A stretch of 49,387 bases of DNA from a virus: positions 1 through 49,387 of IMG/VR virus record IMGVR_UViG_3300046520_000036, one strand, 5' to 3'. A model generated the notes under the pieces. That model did no database searches and was not told where the DNA came from. It saw nothing but the letters and a program-made list of their open reading frames with translations. Both the position numbers and the translations under genes were made by a program. Below, piece after piece: positions 23,290 to 30,619 of the stretch (position 1 is the first letter of the stretch; each line of letters begins with the position of its first letter).

Positions 23290-23630
23290 AATTCATCATA
23301 TGCGGCGGACGTGATTACGCAGACCGAGACCGACTCAATCAGGTACTCGACGGCGTACACAAGAAATGCACCATTCACGCGATCATTGAAGGTGGCGCTA
23401 ATGGCGCTGATCGAATGGCTCGCGAATGGGCGCTAGAGAAAGGCGTGCAGGTGTTTACGGCGATTGCTAACTGGAAGCTGTACGGGAATGGCGCAGGACC
23501 GAAACGAAACGCTGCCATGCTCGCTCTGGAGCCGGATGGGGTTATTGCGTTTCCTGGTGGCAGTGGTACGCGAGACATGACGCGCATTGCCGAACTTTCC
23601 GACGTAAAAGTCATGCACATTCTCTTCTGA
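23286..23630 (+). CDS. DUF2493/SLOG-fold protein
   Basis: The 114-residue product matches the YspA/DUF2493-type SLOG fold: MKFIICGGRDYADRD at the start, IIEGGANGADRMAREWA in the middle, and GVIAFPGGSGTRDMTRIAE near the end. SLOG domains bind nucleotides or nucleotide derivatives (the GG and PGGSGT loops are the binding sites). Phage members are common in early operons and lack a defined function. It overlaps RusA as ATGA. Confidence 0.8.
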   Translation: MKFIICGGRDYADRDRLNQVLDGVHKKCTIHAIIEGGANGADRMAREWALEKGVQVFTAIANWKLYGNGAGPKRNAAMLALEPDGVIAFPGGSGTRDMTRIAELSDVKVMHILF

Positions 23631-23637
23631 ATAAAGC

Positions 23638-23666
23638 TTGACTCCAACCCCGCACCACCGTAAATT
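23638..23666 (+). promoter_or_regulatory. Rightward sigma70-like promoter
   Basis: TTGACT (23638-23643), a 17-base spacer and TAAATT (23661-23666) precede the 23701 gene. Palindrome copy 4 begins one base after the -10, so it covers the expected transcription start. Confidence 0.75.
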
Positions 23667-23680
23667 GTTTTCCAGAGAAC
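23667..23680. repeat. Dispersed palindrome, copy 4
   Basis: GTTTTCCAGAGAAC, directly downstream of a -10 box; a bound regulator here would block RNA polymerase. Confidence 0.7.
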
Positions 23681-23700
23681 AGTTAAATAAGGGGAATGTG

Positions 23701-24051
23701 ATGGGAGATTTTCAGAGCGACGAGATTATTTTTTCAAGGAAACGGCATAAGTGCTGCGAGTGTTCTGGCGTAATTGAGAAGGGTCGTCAGTACAAGCGGT
23801 ACTTCGGCGCATGGGATGGAGATTTTTCGTCCTACAAAATGTGCATGCCCTGCGCTAATACTTTCGAATGGCTTGATGCGTCACTGCGAGAAGGCGAATT
23901 CGGGATATTGCAAGATGAAGGAATCTGCTTTACTCAGCTTCAGGACGAGCTAGCCAATTGGTGCCACGATTCAAAAAACCAAGACGAAGAAGCATGCGCA
24001 CGATTGCAAGCCATGAAAGATCGACGCGAATTTGCTAAGGATACCAAATGA
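23701..24051 (+). CDS. Cys-rich protein, probable zinc binder
   Basis: The start is ATG 23701, because the promoter at 23638-23666 lies inside any longer frame. The 116-residue product has RHKCCECSGVIEKGRQYKRY and MCMPCAN, a two-part Cys motif like the LIM/zinc-ribbon layout found in several phage proteins. Function unknown. First gene of a long run of small overlapped genes. Confidence 0.65.
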   Translation: MGDFQSDEIIFSRKRHKCCECSGVIEKGRQYKRYFGAWDGDFSSYKMCMPCANTFEWLDASLREGEFGILQDEGICFTQLQDELANWCHDSKNQDEEACARLQAMKDRREFAKDTK

Positions 24052-24221
24052 CCCTAACCGACCTAATCCCCCTCCTAATCGCCGTCTACGAGAAACACGG
24101 GGACTTACCATTGGCTACAGGCTTCGACGACCACAAGCCTATTGTGGGTGCGCTGGTGTCGGAGTTTGAAGCTACGTCAGAGATTGGCAAGAAAGGCGAG
24201 AAGTTTGTGGATTTTTACTGA
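24048..24221 (+). CDS. 57-residue protein of unknown function
   Basis: ATG 24048 overlaps the upstream stop as ATGA. The product begins MTLTDLIPLLIAVYEKHGDL and ends GEKFVDFY; this short pattern (LI.LL...Y..HGDLP....D) is common in small phage proteins. No function known. It is below the usual length cut-off but fills an otherwise empty gap. Confidence 0.6.
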   Translation: MTLTDLIPLLIAVYEKHGDLPLATGFDDHKPIVGALVSEFEATSEIGKKGEKFVDFY

Positions 24222-24231
24222 GGAATAACGC

Positions 24232-24483
24232 ATGAGCCGCGAAACGATGCCGATCATGAGCAGCAAGCATCTTAAGAGTATGCCTATGGTGATGCTCGAC
24301 GAAAGACAGGCTATGAGAAATCACGGGCAATCACTGAAGCGACTAGCTGAGCGAGGTGGTATCTGTCCAGCCGAGGCACTTGCAATCATGGATGGGCTTA
24401 AGTGGGGCGCCGTCAAAGTCTGCGAAGAGAATGACGTCTTGCTCTCTCGGCGGGTTAAGCGATTTGAGGATGAGCAACAATGA
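24232..24483 (+). CDS. Small protein of unknown function
   Basis: The 83-residue product has a basic, Met-rich N-terminus and a helical GGICPAEALAIMDGLKWGAV segment. GAGGAATAACGC precedes ATG. It overlaps the next gene as ATGA. Not recognised. Confidence 0.6.
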   Translation: MSRETMPIMSSKHLKSMPMVMLDERQAMRNHGQSLKRLAERGGICPAEALAIMDGLKWGAVKVCEENDVLLSRRVKRFEDEQQ

Positions 24484-24686
24484 GCATCGTTACCTTCGAT
24501 CTTGTAGGCGCCATCCACGGTCGTGAATACACAGAGCGTGGCGAGTACGTTGCGGCTGATGACTACCGCGCGGCGATATCCGCCCTCATCGCCATAACCA
24601 ACTCCGGCCCCGACGCAATACCGATCAAGGAGGCGTTTGAGATGGCGCATAGGGCGATTGAGCGGGCTATGGGAGGTGACGTGTGA
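24480..24686 (+). CDS. Small protein with FDLVGxIHGREY module
   Basis: The 68-residue product starts with TFDLVGAIHGREY and GEYVAADDY, a module that recurs at the start of the 26697-27014 product. The remaining helical part (AISALIAITNSG, AFEMAHRAIERAMGG) differs. The shared N-terminus suggests domain shuffling within this gene cluster. Function unknown. Confidence 0.6.
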   Translation: MSIVTFDLVGAIHGREYTERGEYVAADDYRAAISALIAITNSGPDAIPIKEAFEMAHRAIERAMGGDV

Positions 24687-25000
24687 GTAAGCGCGACGAT
24701 ATAAAAATGAAGACGCTGGATCGAATCGTGCAAGGCTGGAATACTGCTAACGTAAACGCCAAGGATTTGCTTGATCTGATTTGCGAGAACGAATACCTTG
24801 AGCGCCGAAATGATGAGCTTATCGCTTCGAAACCAGAGATGCTTGCTGCGCTACAGGCTTTGCTTGAAGAGGCAGAAGGTCTGATTTGCGCATATCACGG
24901 CGCCTATGGAAGTACACCGGATGATGATTGCGTGATCAATGAGATTAAAGCTCTTGAATACGCACGGCTAGCAATAGCAAAAGCAACGAAAAATCAATAA
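24683..25000 (+). CDS. Helical protein of unknown function
   Basis: The 105-residue product starts at GTG 24683, overlapping the upstream stop (GTGTGA), with GGGAGG ten bases upstream. It is mostly helical with a probable coiled-coil segment (ENEYLERRNDELIASKPEML, residues about 35-54) and a C-terminal helix (NEIKALEYARLAIAKAT). Confidence 0.6.
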   Translation: MSKRDDIKMKTLDRIVQGWNTANVNAKDLLDLICENEYLERRNDELIASKPEMLAALQALLEEAEGLICAYHGAYGSTPDDDCVINEIKALEYARLAIAKATKNQ

Positions 25001-25048
25001 CTTGATTGATAAAACTAATCGATAAGTCGCCTTTCATAGGTAAATAAT

Positions 25049-25342
25049 ATGAAATCAGTTAGAGAGCAGTTTGAAGAGATTTGGCCTGTGCCTGCAACCA
25101 TTGAATGGTCTAGCATCATTGGGGCGTACAAGCCTTTACGATGCACTATGGAGGCGCTTGAGACGGCGCTTATCTATGACGCCCGCCTCGACACCTTCAC
25201 CCGCTGCCAGGAGACGATGTTCAGCAAGGAAGAGTTGAATCTGTTCCGGCAATGGTTCAACGCGGTGGAAGACTTAAGTCCTGCATACCTTGAGAAGTCT
25301 GACTGCGATCTGTATAGGAAAGTCATGGAGGCACTGAAATGA
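25049..25342 (+). CDS. Phage protein of unknown function
   Basis: The 97-residue product begins MKSVREQFEEIWPVPATIEW and has FTRCQETMFSKEELNLFRQWF; similar short proteins with a W-P-VP..I.W start occur in many Pseudomonas phages. No function known. It follows a 48-base A/T-rich spacer (25001-25048) with only a weak ribosome site. Confidence 0.6.
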   Translation: MKSVREQFEEIWPVPATIEWSSIIGAYKPLRCTMEALETALIYDARLDTFTRCQETMFSKEELNLFRQWFNAVEDLSPAYLEKSDCDLYRKVMEALK

Positions 25343-25569
25343 ACGCACTACCCGGACAGATGGAATTGGCGACCGTGATTGATCATCGCCCTATGACCGT
25401 TCTGCGCGGAGAGTGCAAAACCGCGTGCATCCCATCGCATCTGCTTGCTAGTGACACCCACACTCCACCAGGAATCCGCCTAGCCAAGATGCTGAGTCGT
25501 TATGAGGATTCTCCTAGTTCGCAGCTTTGGAGTGAGATACAGAGTCTTGCGCGGGAGATCTTGAGGTGA
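25339..25569 (+). CDS. Small protein of unknown function
   Basis: The 76-residue product overlaps both neighbours (ATGA at the start, GTGA at the end). N-terminal part beta-like (ELATVIDHRPMTVLRGECKT), C-terminal part helical (WSEIQSLAREILR). Not recognised. Confidence 0.55.
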   Translation: MNALPGQMELATVIDHRPMTVLRGECKTACIPSHLLASDTHTPPGIRLAKMLSRYEDSPSSQLWSEIQSLAREILR

Positions 25570-25763
25570 GCGAACATTCAGACGCTTACAACGCACTGCC
25601 ATACGAACAACGCGTAATGCTCAACGCCTTGATGATTGAGGCGGAAATCAGATTCGTTGAGCTTGAAAAGAAACGAATCGTCAGTGAGTCACGGAAAGCA
25701 ATCACCGAACACAACAATCGGCTATTTCGAATGCGAAAACAGCTTGAAGAAATCACAAAATAA
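25566..25763 (+). CDS. Small helical protein of unknown function
   Basis: The 65-residue product starts at GTG 25566 inside the upstream stop. It is one long charged helical stretch (ALMIEAEIRFVELEKKRIVS, ITEHNNRLFRMRKQLEEITK), likely coiled coil. A terminator follows. Confidence 0.55.
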   Translation: MSEHSDAYNALPYEQRVMLNALMIEAEIRFVELEKKRIVSESRKAITEHNNRLFRMRKQLEEITK

Positions 25764-25780
25764 TCCTTGCAAAATCACCA

Positions 25781-25809
25781 AAAGGCTCCTAATGTGAGCC
25801 TTTCTTTTT
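25781..25809 (+). terminator. Rho-independent terminator within the small-gene cluster
   Basis: AAAGGCTC, loop CTAATGT and GAGCCTTT are followed by CTTTTT. Transcription must partly read through or restart for the downstream genes. Confidence 0.85.
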
Positions 25810-25833
25810 GGATTATTTTTGGAGGGGTTTAAA

Positions 25834-26067
25834 ATGAGCATGATTTGCGGAAACTGCAATACGATTGGAATTCACTGGGTTGGCCCATATGGAAATCTTA
25901 TAGGCACAAAATGTCCGAATTGCGGCGGTGAGAATTGCCAGCGACAGGACGAGCCAGAAGAAGACGAGCCATTGCTTAGGTGTGGCTGTGGAGAATTTGG
26001 CGAGGCTAACTATTTCGCTGATGACGAGCCTAGATTCGTTTGTGGCGGCAGATGGTGCATGCCATGA
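25834..26067 (+). CDS. Zinc-ribbon protein
   Basis: The start is ATG 25834 (GGAGGGG nine bases upstream), giving 77 residues. CGNCNTIG, CPNCGGENC, RCGCGEFG and FVCGGRWC provide four Cys pairs, compatible with two zinc ribbons separated by an acidic stretch (EPEEDEP). Probably binds nucleic acid or protein; function unknown. Overlaps the next gene as ATGA. Confidence 0.65.
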   Translation: MSMICGNCNTIGIHWVGPYGNLIGTKCPNCGGENCQRQDEPEEDEPLLRCGCGEFGEANYFADDEPRFVCGGRWCMP

Positions 26068-26402
26068 CCATCTCAACCACAACCCTAAAAAACGCAGCCC
26101 GAGCGATTGAGCATGACCTGTGGACTGACTCGGATGGCGCGAACTACCTGGTTAAGGATGGGGCTATTCTTCGGCGGTGGGAGCCTGAGACGTCGAGCGC
26201 TGATTCGTTTGAGCTTGCCGTAAAGCTCAGTATTGCTCTATATCAGTGGGATTCTGGTGGTGGATGTTCAGCCTCGCATATTGAGCAGGGAGTTTTCGAA
26301 GAGGTTTACTGTGGCCGTCATGAGGATAGTGTTTATTGCGAGCTAGCCGCAAGTAGATTGGCAGTTCTCCGAGCCGCATCTGCAATCGGTGAATCCCTAT
26401 GA
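26064..26402 (+). CDS. Phage protein of unknown function
   Basis: The start is ATG 26064, overlapping the upstream stop, giving 112 residues. It contains a DGANYLVKDGAILRRWEPET stretch and a helical C-terminus (ELAASRLAVLRAASAIGES). Not recognised. Confidence 0.6.
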   Translation: MTISTTTLKNAARAIEHDLWTDSDGANYLVKDGAILRRWEPETSSADSFELAVKLSIALYQWDSGGGCSASHIEQGVFEEVYCGRHEDSVYCELAASRLAVLRAASAIGESL

Positions 26403-26479
26403 TCGCCTTGACATGGTTCACGCTTGTCTATGTAATGCCTGCCGTTAAGGTGAAAATTAGTTATTGGAGGGGTGTATGA
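26399..26479 (+). CDS. 26-residue membrane micro-protein
   Basis: ATG 26399 overlaps the upstream stop and its own stop overlaps the next start, both as ATGA. The product (MIALTWFTLVYVMPAVKVKI and six more residues) is a short hydrophobic helix with a basic end. Both overlaps fall exactly in phase, which is the main support. Confidence 0.45.
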   Translation: MIALTWFTLVYVMPAVKVKISYWRGV

Positions 26480-26697
26480 GCGTCAGAGATTTGATCGAAG
26501 CGTCTAGAAATCCAGACATGATTGATCGGATTAGGCAAAAAATGGGAATGAAGCCGCTATATCGCAATGATGCTGGAGAACTACCTATAAGCCGAGAGAT
26601 AGTAAGCGGCGATGACAAAGCAAAGAAATGGCTTGTTAAGTACGATTTTCGCATTACTGGCGGATACGAGACGCATCACGTATGGGAGGACATGTAA
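26476..26697 (+). CDS. Small protein of unknown function
   Basis: The 73-residue product (start ATG 26476, GGAGGGG nearby) opens with MSVRDLIEASRNPDMIDRIR, helical, followed by a short beta-like region ending in HHVWEDM. It overlaps the next gene as TAATG. Confidence 0.6.
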   Translation: MSVRDLIEASRNPDMIDRIRQKMGMKPLYRNDAGELPISREIVSGDDKAKKWLVKYDFRITGGYETHHVWEDM

Positions 26698-27014
26698 TGA
26701 TGAGATCCTTTGATCTTGTGGGCACCATCCACGGCAGGGAATATAGCGACTATGGTAAATACGTAACAGCAGATGATTATTACGATCTACAGCTATACAG
26801 CGAGGCCGTGGCTAGGTTGAAGCTTGGCATGGAGACAGATCTAGAAAATCTCAAGAATGAAAACGAATCTCTGCGCGCCGATGCTGAGCGGTATCGGTGG
26901 CTGCGAGGCGCGAAACACTTTGATTCGCCACAGCATCGAGCGTTCTGCGAGTTTTATGCGGACGGACTTGATTTAGCCATCGACGCCGCTATCAGTTCTC
27001 TGGAGAACCATTAA
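26697..27014 (+). CDS. Protein with FDLVGxIHGREY module and C-terminal ERYRWLR domain
   Basis: The 105-residue product joins two modules: residues 3-27 (SFDLVGTIHGREY, GKYVTADDYYDL), shared with the 24480-24686 product, and a C-terminal helical module (NENESLRADAERYRWLRGAK, then DLAIDAAIS) seen at the end of many small phage proteins. Palindrome copy 5 is encoded in its last codons. Function unknown. Confidence 0.65.
   Translation: MMRSFDLVGTIHGREYSDYGKYVTADDYYDLQLYSEAVARLKLGMETDLENLKNENESLRADAERYRWLRGAKHFDSPQHRAFCEFYADGLDLAIDAAISSLENH
26995..27008. repeat. Dispersed palindrome, copy 5
   Basis: GTTCTCTGGAGAAC, spanning the end of the 26697 gene just upstream of the next start. Confidence 0.65.
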
Positions 27015-27238
27015 TGCCCACTCTGAGCCTCTACGGACTCACTCTAGAGGCCGATATCACCTACGCCGAGTCAGAGCCATCAACGCAGTACAAAAGCGGC
27101 TACAGCGAGCTTGAGTGGGCTCTACTCGAAGGCACAGACGAAATAGGCGAAACAATTCATCGAAAAGAGCTTGACTTAATATCAATCCAGTTCCAAAGTG
27201 ACATCGAACGCGCTATTTGGGCGCAGATAGGGAGATAG
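27014..27238 (+). CDS. Small protein of unknown function
   Basis: The 74-residue product starts with TAATG overlap to the upstream gene. Acidic, with a PTLSLYGLTLEADITY beta-like start and an amphipathic C-terminal helix. Not recognised. Confidence 0.55.
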   Translation: MPTLSLYGLTLEADITYAESEPSTQYKSGYSELEWALLEGTDEIGETIHRKELDLISIQFQSDIERAIWAQIGR

Positions 27239-27242
27239 GGAA

Positions 27243-27443
27243 ATGGCTAAGCCGGAGTGGGAAAATGCGCCAGAATGGGCCAACTACATCGCGCAAGACG
27301 GTGATGGCACATGGTGCATGTACGAAGAAATTCCGCACAGAATTAAGACAGGCTGGATTCAGGATCACGATACGGAATGCCAAGACGGCGATACTGACGA
27401 GCCAAATGAAAACTGGTTGCAAACACTGGAGCAACGACCATGA
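27243..27443 (+). CDS. Small acidic protein of unknown function
   Basis: The 66-residue product is acidic and Trp-rich (KPEWENAPEWANYIAQDGDG; DTECQDGDTDEPNENW). The layout WENAPEWANYIAQD...W..YE..P recurs in small phage proteins of unknown role. Overlaps the next gene as ATGA. Confidence 0.6.
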   Translation: MAKPEWENAPEWANYIAQDGDGTWCMYEEIPHRIKTGWIQDHDTECQDGDTDEPNENWLQTLEQRP

Positions 27444-27667
27444 GCATTACAGTTACCGAAGCACGTCTCGCACTCGAAGCAGCGCACGTCGCTTTCATTT
27501 GCGCAGACATCGAACACCCGACCGCCACCAGCCTCGCAAAAGAAGCGCTTACGAACGCTCGCCACGAATACTGGAATGCCTGCGCCGAATTCTGCACCAA
27601 GCTAGAATTCGCCACCGATCTGGCTGAGGTGCATGAATCGCTGGTTGCTCAGGGGCTTTGGACATGA
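27440..27667 (+). CDS. Small helical protein of unknown function
   Basis: The 75-residue product is mainly helical and Ala-rich (TEARLALEAAHVAFICADIE; SLAKEALTNARHEYWNACAE). ATGA overlaps on both sides. Not recognised. Confidence 0.55.
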   Translation: MSITVTEARLALEAAHVAFICADIEHPTATSLAKEALTNARHEYWNACAEFCTKLEFATDLAEVHESLVAQGLWT

Positions 27668-27918
27668 GCGAGTTGCAGCCTGGGATGTTGGCGTTGATCG
27701 TAGGCTCCCGTTACGACGGCACTCAGATCAATATAGGCAAGATGGTTGAGGTAATATCCATTGAGCCAGACAACCAAGCGTTGGTTAAAGGCGACTCAAT
27801 CACGGATCAGTACGGCAGCACGGTAGATCAGGCTCTCTGCTTGAAGACTCATCTCCTACCGATTAAGCCTGAATGTGATCCGCTCGACGTAACCCATAAG
27901 GAAGAACTGCATGCATGA
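27664..27918 (+). CDS. Small beta-domain protein
   Basis: The start is ATG 27664 (ATGA overlap), giving 84 residues. LQPGMLALIVGSRYDG followed by IGKMVEVISIEPD looks like an SH3-type small beta barrel, common in small phage proteins. Function unknown. Overlaps the next gene by 8 bases. Confidence 0.6.
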   Translation: MSELQPGMLALIVGSRYDGTQINIGKMVEVISIEPDNQALVKGDSITDQYGSTVDQALCLKTHLLPIKPECDPLDVTHKEELHA

Positions 27919-28099
27919 AGTTATCAAGGAGATGATTAGCCATGGTTGGACCTATCCAATCATCGCGCTAAGGACGGGCATCTCGGAAAACCGTCTGCGT
28001 GACTGCAATCTAGGCGTACGCGAAGAACGCAAGCTTTACGAAATCGCGACAAACGAAGCAAAGATTGACATCGACTCATTGGGGGCAGACGAAGAATGA
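27911..28099 (+). CDS. Small HTH-like protein
   Basis: The 62-residue product contains WTYPIIALRTGISENRLRDC, which reads as a helix-turn-helix, followed by a helical acidic tail. It may bind DNA. Overlaps the next gene as ATGA. Confidence 0.6.
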   Translation: MHEVIKEMISHGWTYPIIALRTGISENRLRDCNLGVREERKLYEIATNEAKIDIDSLGADEE

Positions 28100-28641
28100 A
28101 ATCCACCGAATTCCTACAAGCAGCAATCGACGTTCAGGCTGAGCGCGGCAAGCAATACGACAAGCCGACTGGCGAGAGGTCTATGGCTGCTACCGTGAGT
28201 GCGTTCAACTGCATCACTGGCAGCATGCTGGAAGAGTCGGACGGCTGGATGTTCCTAGGACTCCTGAAGCTCGTCAGGCAGTCGCAAAACCCTGAGCAAT
28301 ACCATCATGACTCAGCGCTTGACTTCGTGGCGTATGCGTCGCTGTACGCTGAATCAGCTAGTGAGCAGTGTGGCCAATTGGAAGCCACACAAGAAGAGCC
28401 TTCACATATTATTTCGGATATTCCTATCGATCTTAGCGAGTGGCAAGAGTGGAAGAAGGGCGATATCGTCGAGTCAATGGAGGGTGGTGACGGCATTACT
28501 AACGGGGATAGCTATATCCTGACCGCTGACCCTGAGCAAGAAAGTGGCGATATCCGATTCTACGATGATGAGGGTTGCGCAAGAATCCGCGACGCCGACA
28601 AATACCGCTTCGTATTCCGCCCAGCAAGGACCGCAAAATGA
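28096..28641 (+). CDS. DUF6378-like protein with C-terminal beta module
   Basis: The 181-residue product has an N-terminal helical domain (FLQAAIDVQAERGKQYDKPT to DSALDFVAYASLYAE, about 5-90) that resembles the phage DUF6378 family, related in pattern to small MazG-like helical folds. The C-terminal about 70 residues (EWQEWKKGDIVESMEGGDG to KYRFVFRP) form a beta module that recurs at the end of the 36846-37691 product. Function unknown. Confidence 0.65.
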   Translation: MKSTEFLQAAIDVQAERGKQYDKPTGERSMAATVSAFNCITGSMLEESDGWMFLGLLKLVRQSQNPEQYHHDSALDFVAYASLYAESASEQCGQLEATQEEPSHIISDIPIDLSEWQEWKKGDIVESMEGGDGITNGDSYILTADPEQESGDIRFYDDEGCARIRDADKYRFVFRPARTAK

Positions 28642-29759
28642 CCGAATACAACGAAAGCCGCGTAAAGGAAGCGATTGATTCTGGATGGACTAACGCGATG
28701 ATGGCCGAACAGCTAGGCGTCTCGGAAAGGACTATGCGGCGGTGGAAGGCTAAGTTGGCAAGCGTTGGATATGCGCCTGAGGCCGACATGACCCGCCAAT
28801 GTCCAGATGGCTTTCGCGTAAAAGGCGTATCTAGCCTGTACAACAAGGAAGGCGTCCTATCGGCTCAATGGGTGAAGACGACGACGGATGATGATCGCCG
28901 CCTTGCCTTGCTAATGGAAACCGTCTCAACCCTAAAGGAAGAGATCCCGGCGGTTCGCGCAGTCGTCCCGCCAGTGGCAAAGAACGCCAACCTGCTCAAC
29001 GTCTACACGATTTCCGACTACCACTTCGGCATGCTCGCCTGGAAGCCGGAGACTGGCGACGACTGGGATACCGACATTGCCGAGCAGATGCTTATCAACT
29101 GGTTTGCTCAGTCGATCTATCAGGCTCCTGACGCAGACTCGTGCGTATTCGCTCAGCTTGGCGATTTCATGCACTTTGACGGCCTAGAGAGCATCACGCC
29201 GAGCAGCGGGCACAACCTTGATGCAGACACCCGCTTCAGTCGTCTTGTGCGCGTAGTGATCCGTACAGTGGCTCGCATCGTGGACATGCTGCTGGCGAAA
29301 TACCCTCGCGTTTATATTTTAATGGCGGAGGGTAATCACGACCTAGCGTCGTCTGTATGGCTTCGTGAACTGTTCGCCGCACGCTACATGGATGAGCCGC
29401 GTATCACTGTTGAGACGCGCCCAGATCCGTACTACTGCTATGAACACGGCCTAACCAGCCTGTTCTGGCACCACTCTCACAAGCACCGGATGGCTGGCAT
29501 CGATTCTGTATTCGTCGCCAAGTTCCGCGAAGTGTTTGGGCGTACACGCTTTTCGTACGCACACACGGGCCACCTGCACCATCGGGATCTGAAGGAAACA
29601 AGCCTGATGATCGTTGAGCAGCATCGCACCCTGGCCGGCGCAGACGCATACGCGAGCCGTGGTGGCTGGATGAGTGGCCGCAGCTCTACGGTTATTACGT
29701 ATCACAAGCAGTATGGCGAGGTTAGCCGCATTACCGTATCGCCTGAGATGCTGCATTAA
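28638..29759 (+). CDS. Metallophosphoesterase with N-terminal HTH
   Basis: The start is ATG 28638 (ATGA overlap), giving 373 residues. Residues about 5-38 form an HTH (MMAEQLGVSERTMRRWKAKL). The rest is a calcineurin-like phosphoesterase with ISDYHFGM, QLGDFMHFDG, MAEGNHDLASS and AHTGHLHHRD, which together give the two-metal site. This fusion is frequent in phages and probably acts on nucleotides or DNA ends; the substrate is unknown. It is the largest gene of the small-gene cluster. Confidence 0.82.
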   Translation: MTEYNESRVKEAIDSGWTNAMMAEQLGVSERTMRRWKAKLASVGYAPEADMTRQCPDGFRVKGVSSLYNKEGVLSAQWVKTTTDDDRRLALLMETVSTLKEEIPAVRAVVPPVAKNANLLNVYTISDYHFGMLAWKPETGDDWDTDIAEQMLINWFAQSIYQAPDADSCVFAQLGDFMHFDGLESITPSSGHNLDADTRFSRLVRVVIRTVARIVDMLLAKYPRVYILMAEGNHDLASSVWLRELFAARYMDEPRITVETRPDPYYCYEHGLTSLFWHHSHKHRMAGIDSVFVAKFREVFGRTRFSYAHTGHLHHRDLKETSLMIVEQHRTLAGADAYASRGGWMSGRSSTVITYHKQYGEVSRITVSPEMLH

Positions 29760-29774
29760 TTACATTTAGGGATT

Positions 29775-29795
29775 GACCGCGCTAACCACGCGGTC
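29775..29795 (+). terminator. Hairpin after the phosphoesterase gene
   Basis: GACCGCG, loop CTAACCA and CGCGGTC form a perfect 7-bp stem 15 bases after the stop. No U-run follows, so it may act as an attenuator or RNA-stability element. Confidence 0.45.
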
Positions 29796-29827
29796 TAACA
29801 TCTGGATTCGATTGATTGGAGGTGGTT

Positions 29828-29968
29828 ATGGTTCTTTGGATTCTGAGTGCGATCATCAATTCGGCAGCAGTCATCATGTCGATTGAACTGAATTCGTTTG
29901 ACTGGTTATCGTATTGCAATCTTGGCTTCGTTGCGCTTTCATTCTTCTACATTGGAGAAAAGGCATGA
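29828..29968 (+). CDS. 46-residue two-helix membrane protein
   Basis: ATG 29828 follows GGAGGTGG, one of the best ribosome sites in the region, and the stop overlaps the next start as ATGA. The product (MVLWILSAIINSAAVIMSIE, a short polar loop, then a second hydrophobic helix to FFYIGEKA) looks like a small integral membrane protein. Role unknown. Confidence 0.6.
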   Translation: MVLWILSAIINSAAVIMSIELNSFDWLSYCNLGFVALSFFYIGEKA

Positions 29969-30183
29969 TCAACGTAGTCACAAAATGGAAATCCGGCCCA
30001 CCAGAAACCTTCCAAGCCGGCCAATTCCTACTCTACGAATCCGGCGCGTATGAGCTTGTTGGGAGTCGCACGGCTATGAGTACGACACAGAAGATCGTGA
30101 AGCATACGGTGTTAATTGAGATGCATGAGCTGGAGTGGTTGCAGTCGATGGGTGTTGAGCGGAGTTTGGGGGTAGTGAAATGA
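29965..30183 (+). CDS. Small protein of unknown function
   Basis: The start is ATG 29965 (ATGA overlap), giving 72 residues, beta-rich in the first half (FQAGQFLLYESGAYELVGSR) and helical at the end. Not recognised. Confidence 0.55.
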   Translation: MINVVTKWKSGPPETFQAGQFLLYESGAYELVGSRTAMSTTQKIVKHTVLIEMHELEWLQSMGVERSLGVVK

Positions 30184-30374
30184 CATCAGTAATCGTGTTG
30201 TATTTGATGCTTGGACTGCTTAGCTACTGGCCGACCCTATATTTCTGGAAGTCATACGACGAATCAGAAGGTATCCGCTGGTATCACTGGGGCATGGCAT
30301 GGGCTATGTGGTGTGTGTGCTGGCCAGTTCGTATTGCGCAAGACGCTTGGTATTGGTGGAGAGCCAAGAAATGA
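30180..30374 (+). CDS. Small membrane protein, Trp-rich
   Basis: The 64-residue product has an N-terminal transmembrane helix (VIVLYLMLGLLSYWPTLYF), a polar loop and a second Trp-rich hydrophobic stretch (WGMAWAMWCVCWPVRI), ending in a basic tail. It could be an inner-membrane effector. ATGA overlaps on both sides. Not recognised. Confidence 0.6.
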   Translation: MTSVIVLYLMLGLLSYWPTLYFWKSYDESEGIRWYHWGMAWAMWCVCWPVRIAQDAWYWWRAKK

Positions 30375-30619
30375 GCCAATTCACTAAGGTGGCTGCGATC
30401 ATTCAGAGCTGCAACACTGAGGCTCAATTGAAGGTCGCGGAGAAGGTTGTTGCGCTATTCATGGCTAAGACAAACAGAGAATTAATGCATGGCAAGATAT
30501 CGCTAAGCAGAGCGTATGAGCAGCTAAGTGACTACGGAGTTCTGCTTGCGTACCACGGTGACAGGCTTATCGACATCATTGGCGCACCTCAGCGCTGGAA
30601 GATTGGAGTAAGACCATGA
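30371..30619 (+). CDS. Small helical protein of unknown function
   Basis: The start is ATG 30371 (ATGA overlap), giving 82 residues, helical (AAIIQSCNTEAQLKVAEKVV; KISLSRAYEQLSDYGVLL). Not recognised. Confidence 0.55.
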   Translation: MSQFTKVAAIIQSCNTEAQLKVAEKVVALFMAKTNRELMHGKISLSRAYEQLSDYGVLLAYHGDRLIDIIGAPQRWKIGVRP

